Source: Pseudomonadota bacterium
Lineage (GTDB): Bacteria; Pseudomonadota; Gammaproteobacteria; Burkholderiales; Rhodocyclaceae
Assembly: GCA_018261905.1 (NCBI GenBank)
Contig: JAGTRU010000016.1
Coordinates: forward strand, 42,391 to 106,390
Reading direction: 5' to 3'
Length of the DNA: 64,000 nt
Below the pieces are notes generated by a model. It saw only the letters and a list, made by a program, of their open reading frames with translations. It was not told the origin of the DNA and made no database searches. Of this stretch, positions 8,124 through 17,617 are shown in pieces. Within the stretch, counting starts at the first letter, position 1, and the number at the start of each line of letters is the position of its first letter. The position numbers and the translations under genes were made by a program.

Positions 8124-10241
8124 CTAGGCGCGGGCGATCGACAGCAACTCGTCGAACAACTTCTGACCGACACTGATCGAGCGTGCCGAGGCCTGATACA
8201 ACTGTTGGAACTTGAGCAGATTGGCCGCTTCTTCATCAAGATTGACCCCCGAATCGGATTGCTGCGCGGCGGTCGCCTGATCGACCAGGGACTGCTGCGC
8301 CTCCTTGGTCACCTCGATCTCGCGCGCCTTATTGCCGATATCGGACACCAATTGGGCATAGACCCCTTGAAAAGTTGACGTCGCCCCATCCGCCGTGTTC
8401 TGGGTCTGCAACTTGCCCAGCAGCAGGATGTTCCCGCTATCCGAAACACCGACCGTTCCGCCGGTCGTGGCATCATTCATGTCGATGCTAAAGGTATCGC
8501 CCGGCTGCGGATTGCCCTTCAAGGAGAAAAGAATCCGTCCCGTACCATCGGCCAATTCGTAAGTCAGGCCGGCTCCTGTCGGGGGCGGCGTCGAACTGGC
8601 CGGGTACTCCAAGGAATAGGTCGTCGCCGCACCGCTGCTCGTATACACCGTCACTTGCAAGGGCCCCGGATTCGTTACGCTGTAGGGACCGGAAGCATCA
8701 CCCAAGGTCAGCGAAGCGCCATCGGCGCTGATGCCGATTTTGACCGGGAAAGCCGGGCCGGGAACCGAACTGCTGCTATCGAGGCGAACCCGATCAATCG
8801 AAACCTGCATCGAACCGGCATTGGTCAAACCGACGCTGGCCTTGACCGGAAAACCGGCGGCAATCAAGCGGACATCTCCCGAGAGCCGGGAATCGATACT
8901 GATATTCTTGGCCATCTCGCGCGTCGGCTCGATCAGGAATGAATCGCCCACCGAGTAGGCCGCACCGTCATCGGCCAGGGTAAAACCCTGCGCCCCGCGC
9001 GAATCGGTACGATCCGTGATCTGGGCATTCAGATCGGCGATCGAGGCCCCGGTCCACACGGTCTTGTCGGACAATCTCGTCAGCGAAAAGGCGGTCCCGG
9101 TATATTCAAGTCGATAGTCGCTGTTGGTCAAATCCGTAAAATAGTTGCCGGTACTCAGATTCGAGGTTAGCTCAGGCGCGGTAAAACTTGCCGTAACCAC
9201 GGGACCGGCAGGATTCGAAGGCACCACCTTGGGATCGGGAAGGGTGAAAAAATCGGCCACGAAGCCCGGATCGCCCTGATTATTTCCCAACATATCCATC
9301 CCGACCTGGTGCTGGGCATTGAAAGTCAAGGCAAGATTTGCCGCCACCTTGCCCAGGGAATTGACCGCCTTGTCGAGCGTCTCGCTGCGGAAGCTGAGCA
9401 ATCCACCCAACTGGCCGCCGCTGATCGTGTCACTCGGCAATTCCAGCTTGCCATTGCCCAAATCCATGGCCACTGCAATCCGCGAAGAATCTTCCGCCGA
9501 GCGAACTGCCGATAGCTGATTGGCTCGATTGCCCATCACCAGCAATTGCCCCTTACCGATAAAGACCTCGATCCCGCCTTGTCCGGTGGATACCGTCTGC
9601 ACCTTGACCAATTTGTTCAATTCGCCGAGCAACTGATCGCGCTGGTCGAGCAGATCGTTGGCCGGCTGATCGACGGCCGCTTCGGCTGTCGTGATCCGCT
9701 CATTCAGATTGGCTATTTGTTGGCCGTAGGTATTGATCAGCCCGACCGTATCGCTAATCTGTTGATTGACCTGGCCATAGATATCGGAAATTCGCTGGTC
9801 GGCCCCCTGCAGCCGGGTGATCAGCGACTGCGCCGTGGACACCATGGCTTGCCGGGCGGGCAAGGAAGCGGGAGAAGCAACCACCTGCTGGACGCCCTTG
9901 AAGAAATCCTGCAACGCCGGCGAGACCCCGGCATTGGCGTCGGCCAGCAAGTCATCGATGACCTGGATCTGCTGGAAATAGCTATCGAGTGAACTCAACT
10001 GGGTTTCCGACTGGTTAACCTGGTCGCTCAGGAAAGAACTGTACTGGCGCTGGATCGTGGTTACCTGAACGCCGCTGCCGGAATAGCCGGAGGCCGTCCC
10101 CATGGGAATGGAGGTCGCCTGCACGATGGACTGACGGCTGTATCCCGGGGTATTGGAGTTCGTTATATTGTGCTGCGTGACCAGCATGCCCAATTGGGCT
10201 GCCTGTATGCCACTTACACCGATGCCGAAGATTCCCGCCAT
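8124..10241 (-). CDS. flgK: FlgK, hook-filament junction protein (HAP1)
   Basis: FlgK is the first junction protein on the hook tip. The ATG at 10241 is preferred over the longer frame (10280) because AAGGAG lies about 9 bp upstream and the product then begins MAGIFGIGVSGIQAAQ, the expected FlgK start. That gives 705 residues, longer than the enteric protein (about 550), with the extra length in the variable central domain. HNITNSNTPGYSRQ is the rod/hook signature, and the C-terminus VNLDEEAANLLKFQQLYQASARSI is diagnostic. An upstream start would also place the promoter signal inside the gene. It is the first gene of a likely flgK-flgL-lipoprotein unit. Confidence 0.96.
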   Translation of the reverse strand: MAGIFGIGVSGIQAAQLGMLVTQHNITNSNTPGYSRQSIVQATSIPMGTASGYSGSGVQVTTIQRQYSSFLSDQVNQSETQLSSLDSYFQQIQVIDDLLADANAGVSPALQDFFKGVQQVVASPASLPARQAMVSTAQSLITRLQGADQRISDIYGQVNQQISDTVGLINTYGQQIANLNERITTAEAAVDQPANDLLDQRDQLLGELNKLVKVQTVSTGQGGIEVFIGKGQLLVMGNRANQLSAVRSAEDSSRIAVAMDLGNGKLELPSDTISGGQLGGLLSFRSETLDKAVNSLGKVAANLALTFNAQHQVGMDMLGNNQGDPGFVADFFTLPDPKVVPSNPAGPVVTASFTAPELTSNLSTGNYFTDLTNSDYRLEYTGTAFSLTRLSDKTVWTGASIADLNAQITDRTDSRGAQGFTLADDGAAYSVGDSFLIEPTREMAKNISIDSRLSGDVRLIAAGFPVKASVGLTNAGSMQVSIDRVRLDSSSSVPGPAFPVKIGISADGASLTLGDASGPYSVTNPGPLQVTVYTSSGAATTYSLEYPASSTPPPTGAGLTYELADGTGRILFSLKGNPQPGDTFSIDMNDATTGGTVGVSDSGNILLLGKLQTQNTADGATSTFQGVYAQLVSDIGNKAREIEVTKEAQQSLVDQATAAQQSDSGVNLDEEAANLLKFQQLYQASARSISVGQKLFDELLSIARA

Positions 10242-10260
10242 TTCCTGCTCCTTTGCAGTG

Positions 10261-10286
10261 TTATCGGCGCCAACTCCCAAACTTTG
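10261..10286 (-). promoter_or_regulatory. Sigma-28 (FliA)-type promoter of flgKL
   Basis: Read on the - strand, CAAAGTTT (10286-10279) and GCCGATAA (10268-10261) are separated by 10 bp. The -10 element is a full match to the sigma-28 consensus and the -35 differs at one base (consensus TAAAGTTT, spacing usually 11). It sits between the end of flgJ and the AAGGAG of flgK, exactly where a late flagellar promoter for flgKL is expected. The predicted leader is short. Confidence 0.75.
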
Positions 10287-10300
10287 AGGGAAACCCGGAA

Positions 10301-11269
10301 TTATCCGATCAGCGCCTGTCGCAGGGTTGGGCCATTGATGATGCGCGAGAGTTTGTCGGCATACATCGGATCAGTGGCATAACCCGCTTGCTGTAAACGT
10401 CGAGCAAACTCCGTGCCATCTTGCGAACCGATTACCCCGCCATAGCGCGAGTTATTGCGCAGCAGACTGGCGTAATCGCGAAAGCTTTCCTCGTATGAGG
10501 CATAGGCCCGAAAGCGCTCGACCACCTGCTGCGGCTGGCCATCGACGTATTCGGTGGTCGTGGTGTCAACCGTCGCGCCATTCCAGTTCTTGCCGGCCTT
10601 GATACCGAACAGGTTGTAACTGGTGGAGCCATCGGCCCGCCGAATCTCGTTTTTCCCCCAGCCACTTTCCAGCGCCGAATGGGCGACCAGGAACTGCGGG
10701 GGAATACCGGTGGAACGGGAGGATTCGACCGCGTGCGGCCAGACCCGATTGACAAAATCCTTGGCCGACGCCGGCACTTCCTGGGCGGCCTCCCCCCCTA
10801 CCGGGCTGGCAGCGGTGGCGGCATAGGCCGCCGAAGTGGGCAAGCTGCCGAGCACGGTCTTGTATTGCAAATGCCGGCTGTCGGGTGCTGCCAGCGGCAG
10901 GGCATTGCCGGCAGCGTTTGCCGGCGCGGCCAGCGCGGCTTGCCCTTCCGGCGTCGCCATTTGCCGGCCGAGCTGCTGCTCGATGAGTTGGGCGAAGCCG
11001 ACGCCACGCCCCCCGGTAGCCAGGTTCTGGGCCATCTGTTGATCGAGCAGTCCGGTATAGAAACGGGACTGCTCGCTGTTGAGCATATCGTCCTGCGGCG
11101 TCGCATCGCGCATGCTCTTCATCACCATCTGCAGGAACAGGGTTTCAAATTGCTGTGCCGCCGCCTTCAGCCCCTCCTTGGGGTCCTTCTGGAACTGCGT
11201 ACGCAGGTCCTGTGCCGAAGCCACATCGAATGCTGCCCGATTCGGCGTGTTCTGAATCTTGTTTGACAT
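10301..11269 (-). CDS. flgJ: FlgJ, rod cap and peptidoglycan hydrolase
   Basis: FlgJ caps the growing rod and digests peptidoglycan so the rod can pass. Residues about 30-100 form the rod-binding domain (KAAAQQFETLFLQMVMKSMRDA, FYTGLLDQQMAQNLA). Residues about 170-320 form a glucosaminidase domain with FLVAHSALESGWGKNEI, where Glu-201 is the likely catalytic acid, plus NLFGIKAGKNW. The linker is Ala/Pro-rich. The full two-domain form (322 residues) is typical of gamma- and betaproteobacteria. It follows flgI by 8 bp. Confidence 0.97.
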   Translation of the reverse strand: MSNKIQNTPNRAAFDVASAQDLRTQFQKDPKEGLKAAAQQFETLFLQMVMKSMRDATPQDDMLNSEQSRFYTGLLDQQMAQNLATGGRGVGFAQLIEQQLGRQMATPEGQAALAAPANAAGNALPLAAPDSRHLQYKTVLGSLPTSAAYAATAASPVGGEAAQEVPASAKDFVNRVWPHAVESSRSTGIPPQFLVAHSALESGWGKNEIRRADGSTSYNLFGIKAGKNWNGATVDTTTTEYVDGQPQQVVERFRAYASYEESFRDYASLLRNNSRYGGVIGSQDGTEFARRLQQAGYATDPMYADKLSRIINGPTLRQALIG

Positions 11270-11277
11270 GATCTGCT

Positions 11278-12372
11278 TCAGATGACCTCGAGGACGGCAC
11301 GCAATGCGCCGGCCGCCTTCATCGCCTGCAGAATGGCCAGCAGATCCATCGGGTTGGCACCCAGCGAATTGAGGGCCTTGACGACATCCGACAGATTGAC
11401 CCCGGCCTTAAGACTGACCAGGCTGCCGTTATCCTGCTTGACCTGAATATCCGCCCCCTGGCCAAGCGCCGGTTGGCCAGCATCGACGACGACGGACAAA
11501 TTGCCGTGGGCAACGGCGCAGGACTGGATCGTCACCTTCTGATTCATCACGACCGAACCGGTGCGCGGGTTAACGATTACCTTGGCGATGCCATCCATGG
11601 CCCGCACGTCCAGGTTCTCGATGCGGCCCAGGAAGGCGACGCGGGCATCCATATCGTCCGGCGCCCGAACAGCGACGCGACGCCCATCGACCGCTTGGGC
11701 GGTGCCCGGCCCCATGCTTTTATTGATCGCATCGACCATATTTTGCGCCGTACCGAAATCGCTGCCGGCCAATTCGTAATAAACAAATCCGCCCTGCCCG
11801 ACCGGCGTCGGGACGCTCCGCTCGACCGTCGCCCCCGCCGGAATCCGGCCTGCCGAAAGATGGTTGACCGTCACCTTGGAACCGCCCGACGAGCCACCCG
11901 CCCCACCGACCAGCACTTCCCCCTGGGCGATGGCGTAGACCTGACCATCGGCCCCTTTTAGCTGGCTCATCAACAAGGTACCGCCCCGCAGACTTTTCGC
12001 ATTGCCAATCGACGAGACGTTGACGTCAATCGGCTGCCCCGGCTTGGCAAAGGGTGGCAGGACGGCGGTAACCATGACGGCGGCGACATTCTTGAGCTGC
12101 AACTTGGTGGCCTGTTCCGGCGCCAGATTGACCCCCATCTGGGCCAGCATGTTGGCCATCGCCTGCGTCGTAAAGGGGGTTTGCGTCGTCTGGTCGCCCG
12201 TATTGTCGAGACCGACGATAACGCCGTAGCCGATCAACTGGTTGTTCCGGACGCCCTGCAGGCTGGCCAGATCCTTGATGCGCTCGGCGAAGACGGGCTG
12301 TCCGCACAGCGGCAGGAAACAGGCGGCAACTATTGCCGCCCGGCGGAACCATTTGCTGTTATTCGTCTTCAT
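11278..12372 (-). CDS. flgI: FlgI, flagellar P-ring protein
   Basis: FlgI polymerises in the periplasm to form the P-ring bushing around the rod. The ATG at 12372 is chosen over 12441 because it has a GAGG element close upstream and yields a clear Sec signal peptide (about residues 1-29, ending VFA) on a 364-residue product. The mature protein starts ERIKDLASLQGVRNNQLIGYG, the FlgI hallmark, and also shows GRIENLDVRAMDGIAKVIVNPRTGSVV. It lies downstream of the extra hook-protein gene rather than next to flgH as usual; the 81 bp between them holds no clear promoter or terminator. Confidence 0.97.
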   Translation of the reverse strand: MKTNNSKWFRRAAIVAACFLPLCGQPVFAERIKDLASLQGVRNNQLIGYGVIVGLDNTGDQTTQTPFTTQAMANMLAQMGVNLAPEQATKLQLKNVAAVMVTAVLPPFAKPGQPIDVNVSSIGNAKSLRGGTLLMSQLKGADGQVYAIAQGEVLVGGAGGSSGGSKVTVNHLSAGRIPAGATVERSVPTPVGQGGFVYYELAGSDFGTAQNMVDAINKSMGPGTAQAVDGRRVAVRAPDDMDARVAFLGRIENLDVRAMDGIAKVIVNPRTGSVVMNQKVTIQSCAVAHGNLSVVVDAGQPALGQGADIQVKQDNGSLVSLKAGVNLSDVVKALNSLGANPMDLLAILQAMKAAGALRAVLEVI

Positions 12373-12453
12373 GATGCGCCTCGGCCTGGATCTTTCTTCA
12401 ATGACCATACATAAGAAAGAAGCGTGCCAGCGCCGAGCCAAACAGAAGTAGGC

Positions 12454-13749
12454 CTAACGCAACGCCGCCAGCGTCTTCAACACTTCGTCCTGGGTTTTGA
12501 TCGACTGGGCATTGGCCTGGTAATTACGCTGCATGGTGATCATATTGACCAGTTCGTCCGTCATGTCGACATTCGACTGTTCAAGCGAACTGGAAGCCAG
12601 CACCCCGCGACCACCGGTTGCCGCGGTCCCGATGTTGGCGAGGCCGGAATTGGCGGTTTCCAGCCACAGATTGTCGCCCAGCGATTTCAATCCATTGGGA
12701 TTGAGAAAGGTGGCCAGCGCCACCGTTCCGATATTCTGCGTCCGGTCATTTGAATAACGCCCCTGAATGACACCATCGGCGGAAAGACTGGTGGCCGTCA
12801 AAAAGCCGTCCTTGTAACCGTCCTGCTCGGCCTTGCCAATATCGAAAGCCGTCGCAAACTGGGTCGTCAGCCCCAGATCGATAGCGATCGGCAAGCTCGC
12901 GGTGGACGTCGTCGAGGTACTCGCTCCGGTCAGTGGGTCGGTGCTGACACTGACCGCCGTCAGGGCGCCGGTACTGGTAAAGGTCCCACCCGAGGTCAAC
13001 AGGCCGCTCGGCGAAAAAGTGAGCTGGCGCGGCCCGGCGGCTTCTTCCGGAGGCGCCACGCCATCGATCCGGGTATACACATTCCAGGTATTCGGCGTAT
13101 CGGTTTTGGCGAAATATAGCTGCAGTTCATGCGCCGCGGTATCGCCGCTAACCCCGGAATAGATCGTTTGCGTCGCCGACCAGTTGAAGGAATTGGTATC
13201 CGTCGTATCGAATGTGGCGTTGCGCGGCACGCTGGCACTATCGTCCAGATTGAAGCGCAGGCTGCTCGCTGAAGTTGCCTGCGCCGCCATTCCGGCGGTC
13301 AGCTTCAAGACACCGGGCGCCCCGGTCGGCGCCGCCCCGGCCGCCCAACCGGTCAGATAATTACCTTGGGCGTTGACGATATAACGCTCGGCCGGGGTGC
13401 CCCCAGCCGCCGTCGGCACCGGTTCGAAATGAAATTCGCCATTGCGCGTATACGCGGTTCGCCCCGTCCCCGCAGCGTCGGCATTGACCTGGAACAGGCC
13501 ATTGCCGTTAATGGAAAAATCCAGACCGTTGCTGGTCGACTTCAGTCCCCCTTGAGCAAATTGCTGGGCCACGGAACTGGTCGCCGCACCATTGCCCGTG
13601 TCGGTCTTGAGATAGGAAGCAAAGATGTCGGAAAACTCGGCCCGCGACCCTTTGAAACCCACCGTGCCGGCATTGGCCAGGTTGTTGCTGATCACATCCA
13701 GACCGGTTGCCGCACCGAAAAGCCCGCTTAAACCTTGCACGAAAGACAT
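12454..13749 (-). CDS. Second FlgE-type hook protein (paralogue)
   Basis: The 431-residue product has the full hook-protein plan: N-terminal [36 protein letters not shown], a FlgE-type D1 region with GLDFSINGNGLFQV and TAYTRNGEFHF, and a C-terminus VDMTDELVNMITMQRNYQANAQSIKTQDEVLKTLAALR. It closely parallels the canonical flgE product at both ends (for example QRNYQANAQSIKTQD in both) but has a shorter and different middle. The gene lies between flgH and flgI, same strand, with 15 bp to flgH. It is a FlgE paralogue rather than FlgG or FlgF, which are both present separately. Whether it makes hook, a hook-rod adaptor or an alternative hook cannot be told from sequence. Confidence 0.88.
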   Translation of the reverse strand: MSFVQGLSGLFGAATGLDVISNNLANAGTVGFKGSRAEFSDIFASYLKTDTGNGAATSSVAQQFAQGGLKSTSNGLDFSINGNGLFQVNADAAGTGRTAYTRNGEFHFEPVPTAAGGTPAERYIVNAQGNYLTGWAAGAAPTGAPGVLKLTAGMAAQATSASSLRFNLDDSASVPRNATFDTTDTNSFNWSATQTIYSGVSGDTAAHELQLYFAKTDTPNTWNVYTRIDGVAPPEEAAGPRQLTFSPSGLLTSGGTFTSTGALTAVSVSTDPLTGASTSTTSTASLPIAIDLGLTTQFATAFDIGKAEQDGYKDGFLTATSLSADGVIQGRYSNDRTQNIGTVALATFLNPNGLKSLGDNLWLETANSGLANIGTAATGGRGVLASSSLEQSNVDMTDELVNMITMQRNYQANAQSIKTQDEVLKTLAALR

Positions 13750-13764
13750 CGCTTGGGCCTCGCT

Positions 13765-14433
13765 CTAGAAAGGGAGAACATTCATGAAGACGCGCGACAG
13801 CCAGCCCATGACCATGCCATCGCTGAGCTGACCGGAAGACTTGTATTCGATACGGGCATCGGCCACCTTCGATGAACTGATGGTATTGGAGGCATCGACA
13901 AAGGCCGGATTGACCACCCCGGAAAGGCGGACGAATTCCTGTTCGGCGCTGATCGACAACTGCTTTTCTCCAGATACCAGCAGGTTGCCATTGGGCAGCA
14001 CATCAATCACGGTAACCGTGATGGCACCGCTAAATACGTTGTTGTTAGCGGCATCCCCCTTGCCTTCAAACGCCTCGGCGCTGGTGGCATTGGCATTGAG
14101 ACTGGTCAGCCCGCCAAGCAGGGATTTCGGCGCAATTCCGGACATGGCGCTGACCGAGGCCTTGGTCGAATTGGATTTATCCAGCTTGTTATTGGATTTC
14201 TTGGAAGCCGTCGTATTTTCCGTGATCGTGATGGTGATCGTATCCCCGACAAAACGAGCCCGCCGGTCTTCGAACAGCGGCCGACTGCTGGTGGCCTGGA
14301 ATATCGCCCCGTTGGCATTGGCCGTTTCGATACGCTGCGGCGGGCGGGCCGTCATCGGCTGATGAATATTGGTCGGCGGCACGGTCGAACAGCCGGCGAG
14401 CAAGACCATGGCAAACAAGGCAAGGGTCTTCAT
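13765..14433 (-). CDS. flgH: FlgH, flagellar L-ring lipoprotein
   Basis: FlgH forms the L-ring in the outer membrane. The N-terminus MKTLALFAMVLLAGCS has a clean lipobox with Cys-15. Family marks include LFEDRRARFVGDTITITITENTTASKKS, GGLTSLNANAT and VVNPAFVDASNTISSSKVADARIEY. The length of 222 residues is normal. It follows flgG by 9 bp; flgI, normally its direct neighbour, is displaced by the extra hook gene. Confidence 0.97.
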   Translation of the reverse strand: MKTLALFAMVLLAGCSTVPPTNIHQPMTARPPQRIETANANGAIFQATSSRPLFEDRRARFVGDTITITITENTTASKKSNNKLDKSNSTKASVSAMSGIAPKSLLGGLTSLNANATSAEAFEGKGDAANNNVFSGAITVTVIDVLPNGNLLVSGEKQLSISAEQEFVRLSGVVNPAFVDASNTISSSKVADARIEYKSSGQLSDGMVMGWLSRVFMNVLPF

Positions 14434-14442
14434 GATTTCACC

Positions 14443-15228
14443 TCATAACTGGGTCAGACGACCGAGCATGGCATCGGAAGTGGACACCACCTTCGAATTC
14501 AGTTCATAGGCCCGCTGGGTCTGTATCATCGTCACCAACTCTTCCGCCACATTGACATTCGAGGTTTCGACGAAGCCCTGATTGAGCACACCGGCGCCGT
14601 TTGACCCCGGGGTGTTGGGCGTTGGCGTACCGCTTGAGGCGGTTTCGAGGAAGAGGTTCTGGCCGACGCTTTGCAAACCGGCCGGATTGACGAAGGTGGC
14701 CAGTTGAATCTGCCCGATCTGCGTCGTTGGTTGCGGATTGCCCGGCTGGGTAACGCTGACCACGCCATCGGTACCGATGGTCAGGGACAGGGCATCGGCC
14801 GGAATGGTGATCGCCGGCTGCAGGGGATAGCCATTCGAGGTCACCACCTGGCCGGTACTGTCTTTCTGAAAGGAACCGTCGCGCGTGTACGCCGTGCTGC
14901 CATCGGGTAACAGCACCTGCAGGAAGCCATTGCCCTGCACCGCGATATCAAGGGTGCTATCGGTTTTTTGCAGATTGCCCTGAGTAAATATCCGTGCCGT
15001 CGACACCGGCCGCACACCGGTCCCCAACTGCAGGCCGGTAGGAATTTGCGTCTGCTGCGAAGACTGTGCGCCGGGCTGGCGCAGGGTCTGGTAGAGGAGA
15101 TCTTCAAAAACCGCTTTGCCGCGTTTGAAACCATTCGTACTGACGTTGGCCAGGTTGTTCGAAATAACGTCGAGCTGGGTCTGCTGAGCATCCAGGCCAG
15201 TGCGGGCAATCCACAGGGAACGGATCAT
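14443..15228 (-). CDS. flgG: FlgG, distal rod protein
   Basis: FlgG builds the distal rod that crosses the P- and L-rings. The 261-residue product begins [37 protein letters not shown] and ends [37 protein letters not shown], both characteristic of Flg[20 protein letters not shown] is the FlgG-specific insertion that distinguishes it from FlgF and FlgE. It sits between flgF and flgH in standard order. Confidence 0.98.
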   Translation of the reverse strand: MIRSLWIARTGLDAQQTQLDVISNNLANVSTNGFKRGKAVFEDLLYQTLRQPGAQSSQQTQIPTGLQLGTGVRPVSTARIFTQGNLQKTDSTLDIAVQGNGFLQVLLPDGSTAYTRDGSFQKDSTGQVVTSNGYPLQPAITIPADALSLTIGTDGVVSVTQPGNPQPTTQIGQIQLATFVNPAGLQSVGQNLFLETASSGTPTPNTPGSNGAGVLNQGFVETSNVNVAEELVTMIQTQRAYELNSKVVSTSDAMLGRLTQL

Positions 15229-15241
15229 GATTCGGGTCCTA

Positions 15242-15985
15242 TCAGGAATTCAACGACAGTAACTGATCGGCGCGCTGGGCGTTGGTATCAGCTGTCTGCA
15301 TCATCTTTATTTGCATTTCAAACTGGCGGGCCAGGCTGATCAGATTGACCATGGCATCGGTCACATTGACGTTACTGCCCTCCAGCGAGCCGGACGACAA
15401 CTTGACCTGCTCGTCAGCCGCCGCCGGCTGGCCGCTACGCAGGCGAAACAAGCCATCTGACCCGCGCACCAGGTCGGCCTCCGGCGGATTGACCATCTTG
15501 ATCCGGCCAATCGCACTGGCGTTGTTCCGGGCGCCAGTCGTCGGCACCACGGAAACCGTACCGTCAGAAGCGATTTCAATGTCGTTATCGGGCGGGATAT
15601 TGATCGGGCCGCCATCGCCCAGTACGGTCAGGCCAGCTTTGGTTTGCAATTGCCCGGTGACATCGACGTCCAGGCTGCCACCACGGGTATAGGCTTCGCT
15701 GCCGTCCGGCAACTGCACCGCCAGCCAGCCGCGACCATTGATCGAAACGTCAAGATTGCGACCGGTAAACAACTGCGGCCCTTCATCGAACACATCGCTG
15801 ACCGAGGCATCGACGACGAAGGCCCGGGTCGGCATCCCCTGGCCTTGCACCGGTACCGCCCGGAAGCGGTGTTCCTGCGACTTGAAGCCGACGGTACTGG
15901 CGTTGGCCAGATTGTTTGCCGTCCCGGCCTGCTGCATGAAAACATGCTTGGCGCCGGTCATTGCGGTGTAGATCAGACGATCCAT
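15242..15985 (-). CDS. flgF: FlgF, proximal rod protein
   Basis: FlgF is a rod protein of the FlgG family. The 247-residue product begins [35 protein letters not shown], with the FlgF-specific MTGAKH segment, and ends [38 protein letters not shown]. The central part carries [29 protein letters not shown]. It follows flgE by 21 bp. Confidence 0.97.
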   Translation of the reverse strand: MDRLIYTAMTGAKHVFMQQAGTANNLANASTVGFKSQEHRFRAVPVQGQGMPTRAFVVDASVSDVFDEGPQLFTGRNLDVSINGRGWLAVQLPDGSEAYTRGGSLDVDVTGQLQTKAGLTVLGDGGPINIPPDNDIEIASDGTVSVVPTTGARNNASAIGRIKMVNPPEADLVRGSDGLFRLRSGQPAAADEQVKLSSGSLEGSNVNVTDAMVNLISLARQFEMQIKMMQTADTNAQRADQLLSLNS

Positions 15986-16006
15986 GGCAGCGACTCAGTA
16001 ACTTTT

Positions 16007-17605
16007 TTAACGCAGATTGACCAGGGTTTGCATAACCTGATCCTGGGTCTTGATGGACTGGGCATTGGCCTGGTAATTACGCTGGAAGGTAATCAGATTG
16101 ACCAACTCCTGGGTCAGGTCGACATTCGCTTCTTCGACGGCCGAGGACTGCAGCAGACCGCGATTACCGGCACCCGGGTCGCCGACCAGCGGCTGCCCGG
16201 AGGCGGCGGTTTCCGCCCACTGATTGTTGCCCATACTGGCCAGGCCGGTCGGCGCAATGAAATCGACCAGCACCAGTTGGCAGATATCCTTGGTCTGCCC
16301 ATTACTGTAATTGCCGCGCAAGACCCCTTCCTGGGAAACCGACACCGAACTCAGACGACCGTAGGGGTAACCGTCCTGGGTCAGTTTATTGACGTCGTAT
16401 CCGGCGCCGAACAGGGTGCTGTTGTCGTAGTCGATGGGAATGTCATTGGTAAACAGGCCGGCAAAGGAAGCATCCCCACCCTGCGTCGGATCGATCAGTT
16501 TGGCGACATCGATATTGAACTTGTAGTCGGACGCCATCGCCGCCGCTGCCGTGGTGTAGGTTACGACGTAACTCCCCCCGGCCGTCAGCGAACCGGTATC
16601 GAGCAGCCCGCTGGTGGCATCGATCGAGACACTAGCGGTGACATCGGCCCCGGTCGAATCGATCACCGACACCACGCTGGCCATCGGCGGCAGCGTCGAC
16701 TCCAGCCCACCGGCCGCGGCAATCGTATTCGTCATGGTAATCCCCGCCCCCCCGACCCAACCGGTCGTCAGCACATTGCCGGCGGCATCGAACTCCAGGG
16801 TCGGCACGCCGCTGGCACCGGTATTCGTCGCCCCGGCAACGGTCGAGGTGATGTCATGATTGTCCATCACATAATGGACCTGCCACAGGTTCTTGGCCGG
16901 CGCTGTTCCTTCCGAGTTGCCGACCCGCGTAAAGTACATCGACAGCGCGTGGTCATTCCCTTTCTGGTCATAGACGGTGATCGACGTCGAGTAATTGAAG
17001 GTATTCAGATTGTTCGGCGGGAAAGCCGTATTCGCCGTCCACGGGGCCAGATTATTGGGGCTGGCCGAAGTCAGCGACTTCAGATCGCGGTCGTCGAAAT
17101 TCATTTGCGTCGCGATCCCCGGATTGGTCGTTGCCGACCCCGTGGCTTTCGGCGTCACCCCGGAGGTATCGAGCTGAACGGGAAGGAGTTGCGAACGATC
17201 GGTAATCCCATTGACGACCGGGTAGCCGGTCAGATTGTTTTTCTGGGCATTGATGACGAAGCCGTTGTCATCCAGGTGAAACTGGCCGTTCCGCGTATAG
17301 GTCGTGGTCTGGTCGGTGGCGCTCTTCTGCAGGCGGAAGAAGCCCGCGCCATTGACCGCGAGATCCAGAGGATTGTTGGAGTTCGAGATATTGCCCTGGG
17401 AGAATTGTTGCTGGACAACCGAGGTCGACGTCCCGATCCCGACCTGCGAGCCGCCGCCGACGCCCAGCGAGGCGGCATAGACGTCGGCAAACTGCGCCTG
17501 ACCGCCCTTGAAGCCGATGGTCGAAGCATTGGCAATATTGTTGCTGATGACGTCCAGCGCCTTGGACGAATTATTTAAACCGCTTAAACCTTGTTGGAAT
17601 GCCAT
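16007..17605 (-). CDS. flgE: FlgE, flagellar hook protein
   Basis: This is the principal hook subunit gene by position (flgD-flgE-flgF). The 532-residue product has the FlgE N-terminus MAFQQGLSGLNNSSKALDVISNNIANASTIGFKGG, the D1 motifs NNPLDLAVNGAGFFRLQ and TTTYTRNGQFHLDD, and a C-terminus VDLTQELVNLITFQRNYQANAQSIKTQDQVMQTLVNLR. It is longer than enteric FlgE (about 400), the excess being a Thr/Ala/Gly-rich surface domain. It is about 100 residues longer than the second FlgE-like protein at 12454-13749. Confidence 0.97.
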   Translation of the reverse strand: MAFQQGLSGLNNSSKALDVISNNIANASTIGFKGGQAQFADVYAASLGVGGGSQVGIGTSTSVVQQQFSQGNISNSNNPLDLAVNGAGFFRLQKSATDQTTTYTRNGQFHLDDNGFVINAQKNNLTGYPVVNGITDRSQLLPVQLDTSGVTPKATGSATTNPGIATQMNFDDRDLKSLTSASPNNLAPWTANTAFPPNNLNTFNYSTSITVYDQKGNDHALSMYFTRVGNSEGTAPAKNLWQVHYVMDNHDITSTVAGATNTGASGVPTLEFDAAGNVLTTGWVGGAGITMTNTIAAAGGLESTLPPMASVVSVIDSTGADVTASVSIDATSGLLDTGSLTAGGSYVVTYTTAAAAMASDYKFNIDVAKLIDPTQGGDASFAGLFTNDIPIDYDNSTLFGAGYDVNKLTQDGYPYGRLSSVSVSQEGVLRGNYSNGQTKDICQLVLVDFIAPTGLASMGNNQWAETAASGQPLVGDPGAGNRGLLQSSAVEEANVDLTQELVNLITFQRNYQANAQSIKTQDQVMQTLVNLR

Positions 17606-17617
17606 GATGAATCTCCA

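Noticed and set aside
15644..17578. 644-codon open frame on the + strand opposite flgF/flgE
   Set aside because: The - strand encodes clear FlgF and FlgE. The + frame is rich in Arg, His and Gly as typical for a complementary frame, with no recognisable domain.
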